A stretch of 31,319 bases of DNA from Neorhizobium sp. UBA7851 (GTDB lineage: Bacteria; Pseudomonadota; Alphaproteobacteria; Rhizobiales; Rhizobiaceae): the NCBI GenBank assembly GCA_002500765.1, contig DLSX01000065.1:1-31319 (forward strand), written 5' to 3'. Shown piece by piece: positions 30,518 to 31,319 of this stretch. The position numbers were made by a program, and so were the translations under genes. How positions within the stretch are numbered: the first letter of the stretch is position 1; the number at the start of each line of letters is the position of its first letter. The notes beneath the pieces are model-generated. The model did not search any database, had not been told where the DNA came from, and saw only the letters and a program-made list of their open reading frames with translations.

Positions 30518-31319
30518 ATGGCAAAGCAGATGTCCGAAGTGAAATTTCCCATAGAGTTGACCGGGCAGCCGCTCGGCTTTGCCGAACTTCTGGTGATCGG
30601 CGATGGCCGCGCTGCAATCAGTGCCGAGCCGGACGGCATGGCGCGCGTTCGGGCAGCAAGAGCCGTGCTCGAACAGGCGATTGCGGACGGTATGCCGGTC
30701 TATGGCGCGACGACGGGCGTCGGCGCGATGAAGGATGTCGAATGGTCGAGTGATGAACTCGACCAGTTCAATCTCGGCCTGGTGCGTGCCCATCATTTCG
30801 GCACCGGCGATCCCTTTCCGACCGAGGTCGTGCGCAACGCGATTGCACTCCGGATCAATACCGCGCTGACCGGTTATGTCGGCTGCACGACGGAGCTGGT
30901 GGAGAGTTATCTTGCGCTGCTTGAGGCCGATGTCATTCCCGTCGTTCGCCGCACGGGTTCGATCGGTTGCGCCGATATCGGCCTGATGGGGCAGATTGGT
31001 GCCGTTCTGACCGGGGTTGGCGAGGCCGTATACCGAGGCCGGCGGATGCCGGCGACAGAAGCGTTTGCAGCGGCAGGCATTTCGCCCCAGCGGATGGCAC
31101 CACGCGACAGTCTTGCCTCGCTCAGCGTCAATTCTGTCAGTTTCGCCGCTGCAGCCCGGATCATGCGCGGGGCTGCCGGTGCATTGCGCGTATTGCTTGC
31201 CACCGGGCTCACGGCATCCGGCGCGATGGGCGCCTCGCGCGATCCCTGGCTTGCCGTCACCCATGTGGGCACGGCGCGGGAAGCGATGATCGGCTCCTGG
31301 CTGCTCAATGCATCGCAGG
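30518..31319 (+). CDS. HAL/PAL-family aromatic amino acid lyase homologue with atypical active site (3' end outside window)
   Basis: The 267 residues in the window match the N-terminal half of histidine/phenylalanine ammonia-lyases: VYGATTGVGAMKD (61-73, with the catalytic-loop Tyr62), LVRAHHFGTGDPFP, VRNAIALRINTALTGYVGCT and LSVNSVSFAAAA with Asn205. In the family, GS-x-G is followed by Ala-Ser-Gly, which cyclises to the MIO electrophile. Here GSIG (147-150) is followed by Cys151-Ala152-Asp153, so the serine that becomes dehydroalanine is missing. The protein therefore probably does not make MIO and may have a different activity. ATG 30518 has GGGAG one base upstream; ATG 30530 is an alternative. 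It lies 71 bp after ubiB, where from memory coaBC follows in several Rhizobiaceae. Confidence 0.8.
   Translation, partial: MAKQMSEVKFPIELTGQPLGFAELLVIGDGRAAISAEPDGMARVRAARAVLEQAIADGMPVYGATTGVGAMKDVEWSSDELDQFNLGLVRAHHFGTGDPFPTEVVRNAIALRINTALTGYVGCTTELVESYLALLEADVIPVVRRTGSIGCADIGLMGQIGAVLTGVGEAVYRGRRMPATEAFAAAGISPQRMAPRDSLASLSVNSVSFAAAARIMRGAAGALRVLLATGLTASGAMGASRDPWLAVTHVGTAREAMIGSWLLNASQ

Overview
The window looks like a chromosomal segment of an alphaproteobacterium of the Rhizobiaceae (Rhizobium, Agrobacterium or Sinorhizobium type). The grounds are GC-rich coding sequence and the gene content: a malic enzyme with a phosphotransacetylase-like tail, an OlsB-type ornithine lipid acyltransferase, the lptC-lptA-lptB-rpoN-hpf-ptsN cluster, hrcA-grpE beside rph, rpsT beside dnaA, and mutM opposite ubiE-ubiB. 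From memory, mutS, malic enzyme and olsB are also neighbours in Sinorhizobium meliloti. Most of the segment is core housekeeping DNA. No tRNA, rRNA, CRISPR array, insertion sequence or prophage was seen.

Layout. 1-1052: 5' part of mutS on the minus strand, running off the left edge. 1148-3433: malic enzyme. 3456-4132: a PIN-domain toxin-antitoxin pair behind a palindromic operator. 4136-9444: a minus-strand run of rRNA methyltransferase, SpoU-type RNA methyltransferase, lspA, hybrid histidine kinase and olsB; the first three overlap by 4 bases, and olsB has its own predicted promoter. 9606-11283: sppA, ihfB and a LapA-like membrane protein, minus strand. 11486-16530: lptC, lptA, lptB, rpoN, hpf and ptsN on the plus strand, joining lipopolysaccharide export to sigma-54 and nitrogen-PTS control. 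16563-19554: rph, a VOC protein, rdgB and hemW on the minus strand. 19833-21636: hrcA and grpE on the plus strand. 21677-23258: a small unknown protein, a methyltransferase and a LysE-type exporter on the minus strand. 23431-25005: dnaA, then about 820 noncoding bases, then rpsT (25827-26093). 26261-27953: mutM and an enoyl-CoA hydratase on the minus strand. 28106-30446: ubiE-ubiB. From 30518 a HAL/PAL-family gene runs off the right edge.

The most interesting signals are noncoding or atypical. (1) Six GANTC (CcrM methylation) sites lie within 127 bp in the dnaA-rpsT gap, two of them in a perfect inverted repeat, and a strong hairpin sits just upstream of the dnaA start; together they suggest methylation and leader control of the replication initiator. 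(2) The terminal HAL/PAL homologue has Cys-Ala-Asp where the family normally has the Ala-Ser-Gly triad that forms the MIO cofactor. (3) The toxin-antitoxin operator is two copies of a 7-bp palindrome embedded in a larger one. (4) olsB has a sigma-70-like promoter with a palindrome over the predicted start site. I did not find a clearly new multigene system; these are the best leads.
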